The position numbers and the translations under genes are program-made. 64,000 bases of DNA from Nitzschia sp. DOCU1 (Eukaryota; Bacillariophyta; Bacillariophyceae; Bacillariales; Bacillariaceae). Shown here piece by piece: positions 30,764-41,330 of the stretch. The stretch is taken from positions 1,674,001-1,738,000 of the forward strand of contig OX595991.1 of assembly GCA_951394045.1 (NCBI GenBank), written 5' to 3'. Positions within the stretch are counted from its first letter, which is position 1. Each line of letters opens with the position of its first letter. The notes under the pieces were generated by a model. It had not been told where the DNA came from. It worked only from the letters and a program-made list of their open reading frames with translations, and made no database searches.

Positions 30764-32533
30764 ATGGTACGTGAAATGGCATGGTGTTTTCTATGCCACT
30801 ACTCCTGTGTTCGGAAGTTTAACTTACACTGGATGAAATTCCCTTTTTATACAATCGCCATAGCCGCCTGTTTTGGACCCCGCAAATTCCAAAGTTGATG
30901 GGTTGGCCTTTCTTGGTCTATCCTTGGCTCGCAAGTCCGATAAGGGGCATCCCGAGTCAGAAACGCACCAAGAAGCCTTTGATTTGAACGAAGTGTTGGA
31001 CCGTGATTATGAATTTATCGCTGCAACGAATGATGATGGTTGGCTCGTTGGTGGAGGCGAAGCTGGTCCGCCCGTCAGCTACAAACTGGCAGCAAAGGAT
31101 TCCGCACACGTTGAAATCATGAGAATCGGGACCTATCGAAAGGATTGGGGTGGAGTACCACAGGAGGAAATCATCAAACTGATGACCTCGGGAGAGATTC
31201 TCATCCCTCAGATCGAAGTCTTGCCGACGGCGGTCGTCGCCAATCCGGATAAGCCTCCTGAGCTTGAGATCCGCTTTGACATGGAGCCGCAAATTCCCGA
31301 CTTTGACGATGAATTGGCACCTCTTCCAGTGAACTGGCAGTTGCGATTTTTGCACAATCAGCTCTTCAAAAAATGCATCTTCCCCAGTCGCTTCTGCCCC
31401 GGAGCGTTCCATTCAACCATTCTTCGCAAGGCGCAGTTCCGATCCGAAGAGGTACGTCAACTTTCTGTTTTAGTGTGGGAGCATCGATGATATGTTATAT
31501 GGAACCACATTTCTCACATATACTTTTTTAATAGCACAAGGCACAATATTTTGCCAAGTGTGATGCAGCAATCAAGGCGTGGCGTGAAAACGGCCCCCAA
31601 CCTTTGAATACAATCAAGCGCGATGTCGAGGGCAACCCCATCGCTGAGGAGGAGCCCGTCCCAACACCGGAGAAGGAGCTGGAACTTCCTAACACAATTG
31701 AGAAGGAGGAAGAGCCTTCCAAGCCTGTTGAGGTAGAGTCGACGCCAGAACAGAAGGTCGAGGTCGAGACTCCGGCACCCGCAACTGAAGAGGGTACCGA
31801 AAAGGCGGAGGAACCATCCGAGACGCCCGCACCGGCCACGGAAGAAGACTTCACCGAAAAGGCGGAAGAAGCTGAAACATCCGAGACTCCCGCACCCGCC
31901 AAGTCAGAAGACGAGGCACCAATGGACGAAAAGGCGGAGGAAGCTGCAACATCACCCGCCAAGTCAGAAGAAGAGGCGCCAATGGACGAGGTTCCTTTGG
32001 AAGAAAAGGTCGAAAACGAGACTCCCGCCCAAGGCACCGAAGAAGTCGAGGTGCCCATGGACGAAGTCCCTCTGGAAGGGCCCGAAAAGGTGAAAGAGAA
32101 GGCAGAAGAAGAAACAGTGCTGGCAGGTCCGTGCCACAGCGGAATCTGGTTGTTCACCGACCGTGAGAATCCTACGCATTTCTTTGCCCCCAACTTTCTC
32201 CCTCCTTACAACACTCCCGAAAAACGAAAGATCATTCTAGACGTTTTGAAGGAAGAATGGGACGAGAAGACCTTGTCGTGGAAGCCGTGCGGACAAGGAA
32301 GCATGACCAAGAAGCCCGAGTCCATTATTCGAACGATTAAGGATTTCTTTGTCGAAGAAAAGAAGGACGAAGATTCCTTGCAAGCGACGAAGGAAAACGG
32401 CGGTGACATGAACAATTTCGCGGAGAAATTCGACCACATTGTGGGCGAAGTCTTGGCGCAGGCCCACCTTTGCTGCTCCGTACTGAGTGCTAACACTACT
32501 AAGATCGATGCCTCCAAGGCCATTGAATCTTAG
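30764..32533 (+). CDS. Unrecognised protein with acidic Pro/Ala/Glu repeat linker
   Basis: Three coding exons: 30764-30766 (only the ATG), 30864-31451 and 31535-32533, with introns of 97 nt (GTACGT..CATAG) and 83 nt (GTACGT..AATAG), both phase 0, giving 529 residues. No ATG lies in frame near the start of exon 2, and the splice from ATG-GTACGT gives MPPVLDPANSKVDG. The N-terminal ~220 residues form a globular region (EIMRIGTYRKDWGG; VNWQLRFLHNQLFKKCIFPS). Residues about 235-395 are a charged linker with repeated ETPAPATEE/EKAEE and APMDEVPLEEK units. A second conserved-looking domain runs 400-529 (CHSGIWLFTDRENPTHFFAP). The domains are unknown to me. Confidence 0.72.
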
Positions 32534-33033
32534 AGCAGCTACAGTCAGTGCGCGCCTTGATCTTTGTGATCGACTACCCACCCACCCATCCTAACCCAGG
32601 CCACCGAAGCCGACAATTAGAGAGACCATCTATACAGTTATTGAATCTACGGTGACAAATTCGGCTACTACAATACGCACAAGAAACGAAGAAATGTGCG
32701 CATGATAGATGATTCCATCGGCCTGTTGTAATGATAATATGTTATAGTTTGCAATAAACAACGCAAATAAGGGGTTCTTGAGAGTGTTTGTTTCTCTACG
32801 GACTTGGGAGAGAGTCATCCTTTTCCAACCCGCGAAGGAGGCAGGGCACCGGGTTTGTAGATTTGACGCACTTGGGTCCACAGTTTGTGCCTTTCAAGGT
32901 ACACGAATACACCATGCGACTCCGTTTTGTTCAGGGTATAATTTTCTTTTCCAGCAACAAACTTTGCACTTCTGGATTGTAGCCTATGTGCTGATAGTTG
33001 CAGAGGTCCGCAAAGGGGAAACAGACAGACCCT
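32534..33033. other. Convergent intergenic region, 500 bases
   Basis: Lies between two convergent genes. Nothing recognisable; frames present on either strand are short and overlap. Confidence 0.4.
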
Positions 33034-33801
33034 TCAGGAAGGCCCTCGTAAGGTTCGTGCCGAACTCCGCTTGGCACTATTGGAGGGTGAATTGGGTGCC
33101 TTGCCGCCACCATTGCCATTTGTTCCAGTATTGCCACCGCTACTATTGCTGTTATTTGCACCACCATCCTTGTTGAGTTTTGCCAAAAAGTTGAGCGCCG
33201 CAGGAGGTGGAGCCCGTGCCGATGGAGCAGAGTTATTAGTGTCCAAGACTGCCGCCGCGGCGTTTCCTGCTAATCGGGCCTTTTTGGACAGGGGTTGTCC
33301 TGCCGTTGCTAATGCCGTCAAATCGTCAGATGATCCTTCCGTTCGATTCCGCGGTTTGGCGGCCATGGCCGTACGACGCATCGGAAGGACGCCGCCCTTG
33401 GCAATCGGCATTAGTTTCGAGGTACCCGTCAAACTTCCTCGGTGGTGAGCATGTGTACTAGCGGGTGCTTGCGACTGCGATGTGGGTGTTAGGGATATGA
33501 TGCTGGAACGGCCGCCGTTGCTTAATGAACTCAAATTAGGAGGACCAGGTGGCAAGGGCATCGACGATGGCTGTTGTTTTTGAATAACTTTAAGGGCACT
33601 CGAGCACTTGTAATAGAGGTCCAGAATTTTCTCATCGGCTTCCATGTCACCATCGTCCAGTAACCACTCGCAGGCTTGTTTCATCGTAGTTTCGTTGAGA
33701 GTTTGAACCGCTTCGATATAGTCAGATGTGATTAATGTGGGTGACTTGGTGGTTCGGCTGCCGGCCGTAGGGGAGAGCGTTGCAGATTTTCGAGTAGACA
33801 T
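33034..33801 (-). CDS. Unrecognised protein with short helical N-domain and low-complexity tail
   Basis: Single exon, 255 residues; the start ATG has good context (GACATGTCT). Residues about 25-75 form a compact helical segment (YIEAVQTLNETTMKQACEWL then DEKILDLYYKCSSALKVI) that could be a small helical bundle. The rest is Ser/Pro/Asn/Gly/Ala-rich, with basic clusters (KKARLAG, KRSSARTLRG) and a glycine/asparagine run near the end, typical of a disordered, possibly nuclear, protein. No catalytic motif. Function is unknown. Confidence 0.6.
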   Translation of the reverse strand: MSTRKSATLSPTAGSRTTKSPTLITSDYIEAVQTLNETTMKQACEWLLDDGDMEADEKILDLYYKCSSALKVIQKQQPSSMPLPPGPPNLSSLSNGGRSSIISLTPTSQSQAPASTHAHHRGSLTGTSKLMPIAKGGVLPMRRTAMAAKPRNRTEGSSDDLTALATAGQPLSKKARLAGNAAAAVLDTNNSAPSARAPPPAALNFLAKLNKDGGANNSNSSGGNTGTNGNGGGKAPNSPSNSAKRSSARTLRGPS

Positions 33802-34274
33802 GATGTCGCCGTCGTTTCAACAAACGGGCTGTGTTGCAAGGCTGATGCTGTTATAAGATTGCACTGGCACCTCGAAATAAGATTGTGAAAGGCAGCAGGG
33901 AGTAATCTTGCCACCTTGATGTGCATCCAACGGGAGGAAAGGCAGAAGGGTGCGTACGTGAACGTCATGGTCCTCTGCATTTTATCGCGTCCTTTCCTCT
34001 ATCGTAAATTTTGACTCGTTCGAACACATCGCAACGAACGCGATGACTGCCACCGAACGTCCGTCAACAAGATCTTCCGCGTAGAAAAGCTACCAGATCC
34101 AACGCACAATGGAAGTCATTTTCGGACGATTGCACCCCTCGATTCAAAAAAACGCGGGCAGTGTCATCCAACGTCCGCAATCGACATCTATCTAACTCAC
34201 ATAATCGCATTGTTTCTTCTTTTGACATCAAACAATCGGCCATCATCCCCACCCAGAAGGAAGAAAACTCCACA
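33802..34274. promoter_or_regulatory. Divergent promoter region
   Basis: 473 bases between the unknown minus-strand gene and the hAT-derived gene. The frame of the latter is open upstream to a GTG at 34161, but the first ATG is 34275. Nothing else is seen. Confidence 0.35.
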
Positions 34275-36405
34275 ATGACGGGAGAAGGCAAAGAAGAAGA
34301 AAAAGGCAGAGAGACAGAAGCTCCTTCGAAAGAAGAGGCCGAGCCAGCCAAGAACCCTGAAGACTCTTCTTCTTCCTCGAAGGGAGCTTCAGTGGATGGT
34401 GCTGAAGACGCAGTTCTTGATGCCGTTCTTGATGCAGTAGCCACAAAGAGCATTGAAGAGCACGCCCGGATTGGTAAGATTTACAAGGACATGCCGCCAA
34501 ACGAATAGTCATGACTCACTCCCTTGTCTTGTTCTAGATGATCCTATTGAACCGCCGGCACGCAATGCCCCAAAGACTGGTACGGCTGGCGTCGCAGCAC
34601 AACAAGAACTGGACGACGATCCTGGCATTACCTTTTTGCCGGCCAACACCAAAAGCATCCTGGCGCGACTCTTTGACCCCGATCGCAAGCAAAAGCCACA
34701 ACTGTGGGAACACATCAAGCTCGTGGCACCAGGGCCGGCAGATCAGCCACCAGCGGGTCACATTAAATGGCGCAGTAAGGATGCCGTGTCGGCGTACTGT
34801 CTCAAGTGCCGGAAGCAGTTTACGTATACCAAGGGCACTTCCAAGACGGTGAGTCGCCATATGCAAGCGTATCACGGTCTTGTTCTGGGCAATGAAAAAG
34901 ATGCACCGGCCAGTCCCGCTACAAACAAACGATCGGGTTCTGGAGTCACGAACGCACCTCCACTCAAAAAGCGCAAACCCGAAGTAGAGCAATCGGCCCA
35001 GGTGTTGCTACTCAAATGGATGGTTTCCAGCTTTCAACCTTGGTCGGTTGTGGAAAGTCCAGGGATGCAAGACTTTGTCAGGTGTTTGTCGTCAGACTCG
35101 TTCGAAATGCCCACGACGGAAGAAATTATCCCCATTGCCATGGAAAATGTCGAAAAGGTCAAAGTGGAAGTCCGACGATTGCTCAAAGATTGCGATATCT
35201 ATTCCATCTCTTGTGTTCCCTTTACGCATCAAGGCAAACAATATACAAGTGCAACCATCACATTTTGTACTCCCAGCTTTGAACGCAAGTCCCTTGCATT
35301 GGGTGTCATGGCCGGGGAATGTAACAAGGAAACCTTGACCTTGTCCTTGAGTGAATTCGCCCTCTCCCCGGCCAAAGTTGCCTACGTCACAGTCAAGGGA
35401 GGACCCGATTCGTTGAATCTGGGCCTAGGACAAGGAGGAAACTCGTGTGTGCTCTCACAAATGGATTCTATGGTAGAAGAGGCATGCGCATCCAATGCAG
35501 TCATTGACACGGTTGTTTCTCATGTATTGGCCAAAGCTGGATCCAAGCCCTCCAGTTTTGTGCAACGTGTCTATACGCGTCTGCAAGCCTTTGGAGAAAA
35601 TAGTGACCTCAGCGAGGGACAAAAGATGGCAATTTTGGCTTTAACGACCATCCTGCAGCCATTTTATGATGCGCACACTACTCTTTCCGAAGAAGCCTAC
35701 CCTACGGTGGGACTGGCTATTCCCGTCTTTCGCCGGGTCCGAGATGTGGTTACCAAGTTGGATGTTGCGGAACTTACGTCGAGCAGCAACGACAAAATGG
35801 CCGTATCTCGTGTCAAGAGCTTTTACAACAATCTGATGAAAGTCTTCTCTACATCCTTTGCTTCGCTCTTGGGGGACGATCCACCATTCATGTGGACTAT
35901 TCCACTGGATCCTAGATTGATCCACATGGGAGGCCTCTCCGAGGCGGAACAAGAGTCGGTGATAAAGACTCTCACAGAAAAAGTCAAGGAAAAGAAACTC
36001 GAAGGCGCAGGTACAACTGGGAGTAGGACTAGTAACAGCAGCAATGTCTCTCAGTCGCCTTCCAAATCTCAAGCATCCTCCACCATGGGTGGCATTTTCT
36101 GGGGAGATGATTTGTCCGCATATCGAGACAAGACAGGAGGCCAGGACCAAGCGGCTGCTGCCTACGCCAAGGCCAGTGTCGATCGTTACTGCACGGCGGT
36201 AAAATCACAGCGTCGCATTGACGATCCCTTGATGTGGTGGAATAGCAATCAAGCAGACTTTCCAGAGATCGCTGCAATGGCTCGAGTGTGGTTAGGAGCG
36301 TCTGCTGTGGGGCCTCCCCTAGATCAACGGAGTCAGTTTCCGGAAGGGCACATTGAACTCATGGCATTTTTGCATGATAATGCCACACTTATTGCAGGTG
36401 TATAG
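34275..36405 (+). CDS. Domesticated hAT-transposase-like protein with BED zinc finger
   Basis: Two exons, 34275-34473 and 34538-36405, with a 64-nt intron (GTAAGA..TTCTAG, phase 1), giving 688 residues. An acidic N-terminus precedes a BED-type finger at about 155-185 (YCLKCRKQFTYTKG..RHMQAYHG, C2H2). LLKWMVSSFQPWSVVESPG at about 222-245 is the standard hAT entry segment. DDPLMWWNSNQADFPEIAAM near 645 is the hAT dimerisation motif. Where an active hAT enzyme has D-x-W and V-T-D-N-A, this protein has ISCVPF and VTVKGGPDS, so the catalytic acids appear lost. With an intron, no visible terminal inverted repeats and an intact frame, it is best read as a host gene of transposon origin, probably DNA-binding. 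Confidence 0.75.
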
Positions 36406-36459
36406 CAAAAGCAAACGCGTAATGAAAAAAGCCTTCCTGTATATTAGAGAAAGCATGCT

Positions 36460-38481
36460 CTACCAGTCTCCACCATAGCCTCCGCCGCCAGCGAGAGCAT
36501 CCTTGCGACCACTAACCATTTGTCGAGCATTCTTATCAATCTTTGGACAGTCCACCACTGTGTGCCCCAACCCACCACAGTAGGAACATCCGACGCTCCC
36601 TTCTTGAATTTTATCTCGTGGGTCGTCCAGCATCATGAGTACCGGAGGAATGCGTTGTCGAGCTTCTTTGAGCAAATGCTTCAAATCGAGCAGAGTCGTC
36701 TCGTCGCACGACTTGTTGATAAACGTAGTGGCCACTCCTGTCTTTCCTGCTCGACCTGTACGTCCAATTCGATGCACATAGTTCTCAATTTCGCTGGGCA
36801 TGTCAAAGTTAATTACGTGCTGTATATCCGAAAAGTCGAGACCCTTGGCGGCAACGTCGGTAGCAACTAGACAATCCTTCTTGCCTTGCTTGAACATAGC
36901 AATGGCTTCGTTACGCTCTTCTTGATCCTTGCCTCCATGGATACTGACAGCTTCTACACCTTTCAGGAGCAAATATTCATGAATGTCGTCAACGTCTCCC
37001 TTGCGTTCGCAAAATATAATAACGGGTGGTGCCGTCTTTTGTAGACAATGTAACAAGTAGACAATTTTGGCCTCTTGTTTGACATATTCAACTTCTTGAA
37101 TCACATCCAAGTTGGCGGCTCCAGCCCGTCCCACATTGACCACAATGGGCCGAACCAGAGTTTCTCTGGCAAAATCCTGAAATTTCTTGGGGAAAGTGGC
37201 ACTGAACAAGAGTGTTTGTCTCTGATGTGGAAAATGATTCATAATTTCACCAATTTCGACATCAAACCCAAAATCCAACATCCTGTCTGCTTCATCCAGA
37301 CATATATAACGACAATTGTCGAGTCTCATGGTCTTTCGCTTCAAAATATCTCGCAATCGTCCCGGAGTTGCCACTACACAATGGATTCCACGGCTCGTCA
37401 GGGTTGCCGTCTGATCGCGGACTGACTCTCCTCCGATGAATAACTGGGCCCTCAACTCCGGATAACCAGGTGTATTGCTAATGACCTTACAAAGATCGTC
37501 CAGCGCATCAAAGGTCTGCCGAGCCAGTTCGCGAGATGGGGCGAGAATAATACCGATCGGACCTTCTCCCCCTACCAGGGGCATCCGAAATTCTTCTTCC
37601 AAGGCAGCCATGACAAGGGGCAAGCTGAACGTAAGTGTCTTTCCACTTCCCGTAAAAGCAATCCCGATCATATCCCGTCCCGCCAAAGCCACTGTTAGTC
37701 CTTGCATTTGAATCGGTGTCGGTCGTTTGATTCCCTTTTTAGCAAGCAGGTCCAAGATGGGTTGAGGAAATTTCATATCCTGAAAGCGTTTACACGGAGG
37801 AGGAATATCGATACCATCTACATCCATGTGCCATTCTTTTCGAATTTGATTCCACACGGCAGGGCCCTGCTCTAAAATGTAACGAGGACAGACCCACGTA
37901 CTAGGTAGTGATTGGGTGTACTGGACGCCACTGGCCTTTTCGGACGCGGCTTGCAAGGCATTGGTTTGCACCTTGTTGGCTTCGCGCAAAATTCGAGCCT
38001 CTTCCTCTTTCCGCTGTTGTGCGGCTCGTTCTTCTTCCGTTAAAGACTGATGCAAGGCAGCGGCCGACTCGAGTAATGATTCGACCTTTTCTTGCGAGGC
38101 CTCTGCTGCTTCTTCTCCTGTGTCTTCGGCGGCTCGTTCCTTGTCTTTCGTGGACCTTGGTTTGTGGTCGTGCCCTTCGTCCTCACCGGCCCCTGCATCA
38201 TCATCGGTCTCCACTAAAAGTCTACGTCGATGGGCGTATCGATCTTGTTCCAGCAGTGCTAATTGCTGTTCGCGGCGTCGCTTGCTAAAGGGAACAAATT
38301 CCTCGTCGCCCTCCTTGTCGTCAGCGGCGCCCGCCGCGGCTGCCAGGAATTCATCTTCTTCGCTTTGAGCTTGCTGGCGCCGTTTGCGCTCTTCTCGCTT
38401 CTTCTTCCAAGCTTCTAGCTGCGCTTGGGCATTGTCATCCTCAACGTTATTATTCGTATCCCCTTCTGTTGCAGCTGTCAT
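36460..38481 (-). CDS. DDX41: DEAD-box RNA helicase DDX41 (Abstrakt)
   Basis: Single exon, 673 residues from the ATG at 38481; the frame opens further upstream at 38592 only with TTG. It has an acidic/basic coiled N-terminus. The Q-motif region is GIKRPTPIQMQGLTVALAGR, motif I is AFTGSGKT, Ia is PSRELARQ, II is DEAD, III is SAT and VI is HRIGRTGR. A CCHC zinc knuckle close to the C-terminus (CSYCGGLGHTVVDC) and the ending RKDALAGG distinguish DDX41 from other DEAD proteins. DDX41 works in the spliceosome and in animals also in nucleic-acid sensing; splicing is the ancestral role to expect here. It is adjacent to the MYND-finger duplication, on the same strand. Confidence 0.93.
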   Translation of the reverse strand: MTAATEGDTNNNVEDDNAQAQLEAWKKKREERKRRQQAQSEEDEFLAAAAGAADDKEGDEEFVPFSKRRREQQLALLEQDRYAHRRRLLVETDDDAGAGEDEGHDHKPRSTKDKERAAEDTGEEAAEASQEKVESLLESAAALHQSLTEEERAAQQRKEEEARILREANKVQTNALQAASEKASGVQYTQSLPSTWVCPRYILEQGPAVWNQIRKEWHMDVDGIDIPPPCKRFQDMKFPQPILDLLAKKGIKRPTPIQMQGLTVALAGRDMIGIAFTGSGKTLTFSLPLVMAALEEEFRMPLVGGEGPIGIILAPSRELARQTFDALDDLCKVISNTPGYPELRAQLFIGGESVRDQTATLTSRGIHCVVATPGRLRDILKRKTMRLDNCRYICLDEADRMLDFGFDVEIGEIMNHFPHQRQTLLFSATFPKKFQDFARETLVRPIVVNVGRAGAANLDVIQEVEYVKQEAKIVYLLHCLQKTAPPVIIFCERKGDVDDIHEYLLLKGVEAVSIHGGKDQEERNEAIAMFKQGKKDCLVATDVAAKGLDFSDIQHVINFDMPSEIENYVHRIGRTGRAGKTGVATTFINKSCDETTLLDLKHLLKEARQRIPPVLMMLDDPRDKIQEGSVGCSYCGGLGHTVVDCPKIDKNARQMVSGRKDALAGGGGYGGDW

Positions 38482-38872
38482 GATTGCAAAATGAGTTGAG
38501 TTGAGTTTATGTTTTGAGTCGAGAGAGTTGATGGGTGGTGGTTGCAGGTTTCTGTGCTTCCGCCGAAGCTCGAGAAGCGATTTCGCGGGCAATTTTGTAC
38601 GTACCTACTCACCTACTGACTATCAGTCTGTACGTGGAGTGAGTCCAACAGAAACGACAGCTACTCTAATCGACGACTCGATCTATCAGACTTTTCAATA
38701 GGAAACACTACTGGTATCCTTTCGAAAACAGAAGAACGCCCTAATGGCACTATTTGATGACGAAAGTCCAAGTAATAAAAAGTCTAGTAATAAATTTGAG
38801 CTCGTCAAAAAGACATGCAGCTGTTGTGTCATAGCCAGCACCGCCCCATGAGAACAATCGCCTGTCTACTAG
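38482..38872. other. DDX41 5' flank and left edge of the MYND duplication
   Basis: 391 bases. From about 38615 onward the sequence is a diverged copy of the region starting near 40040, so it belongs to the duplicated unit (shared ATTTGATGACGA and AAAAAGTCTAGTAATA). No gene is seen. Confidence 0.5.
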
Positions 38873-39995
38873 CTAGTTCGTCACAGTGATGTTCACCAGA
38901 TCCTCCTCTTCAATACGCGCACCATTGCTTCCATCCACGAAACGGTGAAGCCGGGGGCTCTTCCACCTGAGTATGGATCCTTGTTTGAGATCAGGAAGAA
39001 GCGAAGGGGAACTCGTGAATGATCCAGCAATCCGCCTGACGTCTCCTACTCGATCTGTGCCGAAAACAATGTGGGGCATCTCATCCAACATTGCTCGAAC
39101 TTCCAGTGTTTCTCCCTCAACTGGCAGGCCTCCATGGGCTTCAACTTGTGCCCAAGTAAGTGGCAAGGACTTGGCTGCTTTCTCTGAGGGGATGCACTCC
39201 TTCTTATGCGCCTTCCACGAGGCTTTCTGGCATTTTTTTGAGCAATAAGACACCCTTTTACACCGACCACAGCACGTTAGTTTTACTGTGCTTACGTACT
39301 TGCAATACGCACATGTATACAGGTCCGCCAGATTCGATTCAGTGGGTGGAGGAGAAGCCACCATCCAGTAGATTTTCTTCTTGTATTCAGGGCTTTCAAT
39401 AAAGTCCTCCGGGAGATCCTTCCCTGGGTTCTGTTCTGACCACACGAGCAAAATAGCATGCAACACTATGTCCTTCTGCGCGTCACGGTTTCTCTCTGCT
39501 TGCATGGCCACCCTCTTTGCCGATTCAACATCTTTGCCCTCCCTGGCCAAGCGACGGAGGTCGTCCTCTGCCTCTTTAAGTTTCTCGTGAAGCTCGTTCT
39601 GGAAATCGCGAGCATTGTTCTTGTAATCCTCGTCATCTGGCATGTCCTCAAGTTCCATTTCTTCAAATGTACTTAAATAATTAGCGTAGTCCTCAGCCGC
39701 ACTTTCCACCTCGGTTTTCTCTCTGATAAGGCCTTCCCCCTCTTCGATGGCTCGGTTATCTGCTCGTTAAACCACAGGCAGCATTGGTGGCAGATTTCCC
39801 GTAGATGTTTTTTGCACAGGATCCTTCCAAGGCTGTCATGTGTGATGTCTTCTTCGGAAAACGTGCTTAGGGTGCTGTCGTATTTGGGTGTGAAGCTGGA
39901 CATTGTTGTGTTGTTGTTTGGAATTGAGCAGAAATATTGTCATTGTGATGAATTGAGAGAGAGTCGTTAGCGAACGAACAAGATAAAAATGAGAA
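38615..39995 (-). repeat. MYND-gene tandem duplication, left unit
   Basis: Direct repeat of about 40040-41330 plus 41648-41720, at an offset of about 1.43 kb over the coding region. It includes 3' flank, coding region and 5' flank. Confidence 0.8.
38873..39903 (-). pseudogene. MYND zinc-finger gene, frameshifted copy
   Basis: The copy begins with ATG at 39903 (MSSFTPKYDSTL) and matches the intact paralogue to CHQC, then shifts frame. Between the TGC of the second CHQC and the shared CTTATCAGA the paralogue has 60 bases and this copy 59; the missing base lies near 39735-39745. Downstream, the second frame (from about 39709) encodes the rest without interruption: a charged helix, MYND finger C-x2-C..C-x2-C..YC-x3-C..H-x3-C, and the tail ending LVNITVTN. 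The second frame has no ATG at its start, only GTG. It is probably a recent pseudogene, though a sequencing error or a very short unusual intron is possible. Confidence 0.65.
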
Positions 39996-40299
39996 CTCAA
40001 AATTCAAAAAAATGTGTTCCGCGAGACAAATGAAAAAAGGGGGAGCGTACGTACTGTACGTAAAGCGAGTCCACCACAGAGGACGAGGAGATGACGACGA
40101 CGACCGACAGATACGCGAATCGACTACTCCGATCAATCAGACTTGTCAATCGAAAACAGAAGAACGCCCTATTGGCACTATTTGATGACGAGAGTCCAAG
40201 CAATAAAAAGTCTAGTAATACATTTGAGCTCGTCGAAAAGACATGCAGCTGTAGTGTCGTAGCCAGCACCGCCCATGAGAACAATCGCCTGTCTACTAG
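39904..40299. other. Spacer between the two MYND genes
   Basis: 396 bases: 5' flank of the left gene and 3' flank of the right gene, both with a counterpart in the other unit. CGTACGTACTGTACGT near 40045-40062 is a short palindromic GTAC cluster. Confidence 0.45.
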
Positions 40300-41330
40300 C
40301 TAGTTCGTCACAGTGATGTTCACCAGATCCTCAAATTCAATACGCGCACCATTGCTTCCATCCATGAAATAGTGAAGTCGAGGGTTCTTCCACTTGAGAA
40401 TGGATCCTTGCTTGAGATCAGGAAGAAACGAAGGGCAACGCGCGAATGATCCAGCAACCCGTCTGACGTCTCCTACTCGATCTGTAAAGAAAACGACTCC
40501 GGCTTTGGTATCAAACATTGCTCGAACCTCCAGTATTCCCCCCTCAACTGGCAGGCCTTCATAGGCTTGAACCTGTGCCCAAGTAAGTGGCAAGGACTTG
40601 GCTGCTTTCTCTGAGGGGATGCACTCCTTCTTATGCGCCTTCCACGAGGCTTTCTGGCACGTTTTTGAGCAATAAGATGCCTTCTTGCACCGATCACAGT
40701 ACGTGAGTTTCACTCTGCTTACGTACTTGCAATAGGTACATGTATACATGTCAGCCAGGTTCAAGTCGATGGGCGGACGGGCAGCCACCTGGTAGTAGAT
40801 TGAGCGTGCATCGTGACAATAGGAATTCCCTGACTTCTGTTCTCTCCATACCTGCATCATAGCACCCCCCACTATGTAATCATTCGCTTCAAATACGTCG
40901 CTGTTTCTCTTCGCTTGCATGGCCACTCTCTTTGCCGATTCAACATCTTTGCCCTCATTGGCCAAGCGGCGAAGCTTGTCCTCTGTGTCTTTGAGCTGCT
41001 GCTTCATGTCCTCGTCGTCGTCCTGATCGCCATATTCCATTTGCATTTCAAGTTCGCTTAAATGATCAACATAGTCTTCAGCCACATTTTCCACCTCGCT
41101 TTTCTTTCTGATAAGACCTGCGTCCCTTTCGATGCGTCGGTTGCAGTGGTGAAACGTCAGCAAGCATTGGTGGCAGGTTTCCCGGCGGTGTTCTTTGCAA
41201 AGGAACCTTCCAATGCTGTCGTGTGTGATGTCATTTGGGCAATACTCACACCCATCGCTGTCGTAGTGGTATGTGGATGCGATCTCGGACATTGTTGCGT
41301 TATTGCTTGGGATTGAACAGAAGAGTGTCG
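40040..41330 (-). repeat. MYND-gene tandem duplication, right unit
   Basis: Partner of 38615-39995. Its homology resumes at 41648-41720 after a segment absent from the left unit. Confidence 0.78.
40300..41292 (-). CDS. MYND-type zinc-finger protein
   Basis: Single exon, 330 residues. The N-terminal part has a Cys/His set (YCPNDITHDSIGRFLCKEHR..CHQC) that may bind one zinc. A charged helical section follows (about 70-130). The MYND finger lies at about 185-225 (CTYCKYVSRVKLTYCDRC, then YCSKTCQKASWKAHKKEC), with the full spacing of zinc ligands. The tail (about 226-330) is beta-rich with RVGDVRRVAGSF. MYND domains bind proline-rich peptides, so a protein-interaction role is expected; partner and process are unknown. 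It is the intact member of a tandem pair. Confidence 0.85.
   Translation of the reverse strand: MSEIASTYHYDSDGCEYCPNDITHDSIGRFLCKEHRRETCHQCLLTFHHCNRRIERDAGLIRKKSEVENVAEDYVDHLSELEMQMEYGDQDDDEDMKQQLKDTEDKLRRLANEGKDVESAKRVAMQAKRNSDVFEANDYIVGGAMMQVWREQKSGNSYCHDARSIYYQVAARPPIDLNLADMYTCTYCKYVSRVKLTYCDRCKKASYCSKTCQKASWKAHKKECIPSEKAAKSLPLTWAQVQAYEGLPVEGGILEVRAMFDTKAGVVFFTDRVGDVRRVAGSFARCPSFLPDLKQGSILKWKNPRLHYFMDGSNGARIEFEDLVNITVTN

Noticed and set aside
31528..32193. 221-residue Ser-rich minus-strand frame
   Set aside because: Antisense of the Glu/Pro/Ala repeat linker; composition is explained by the complementary codons.
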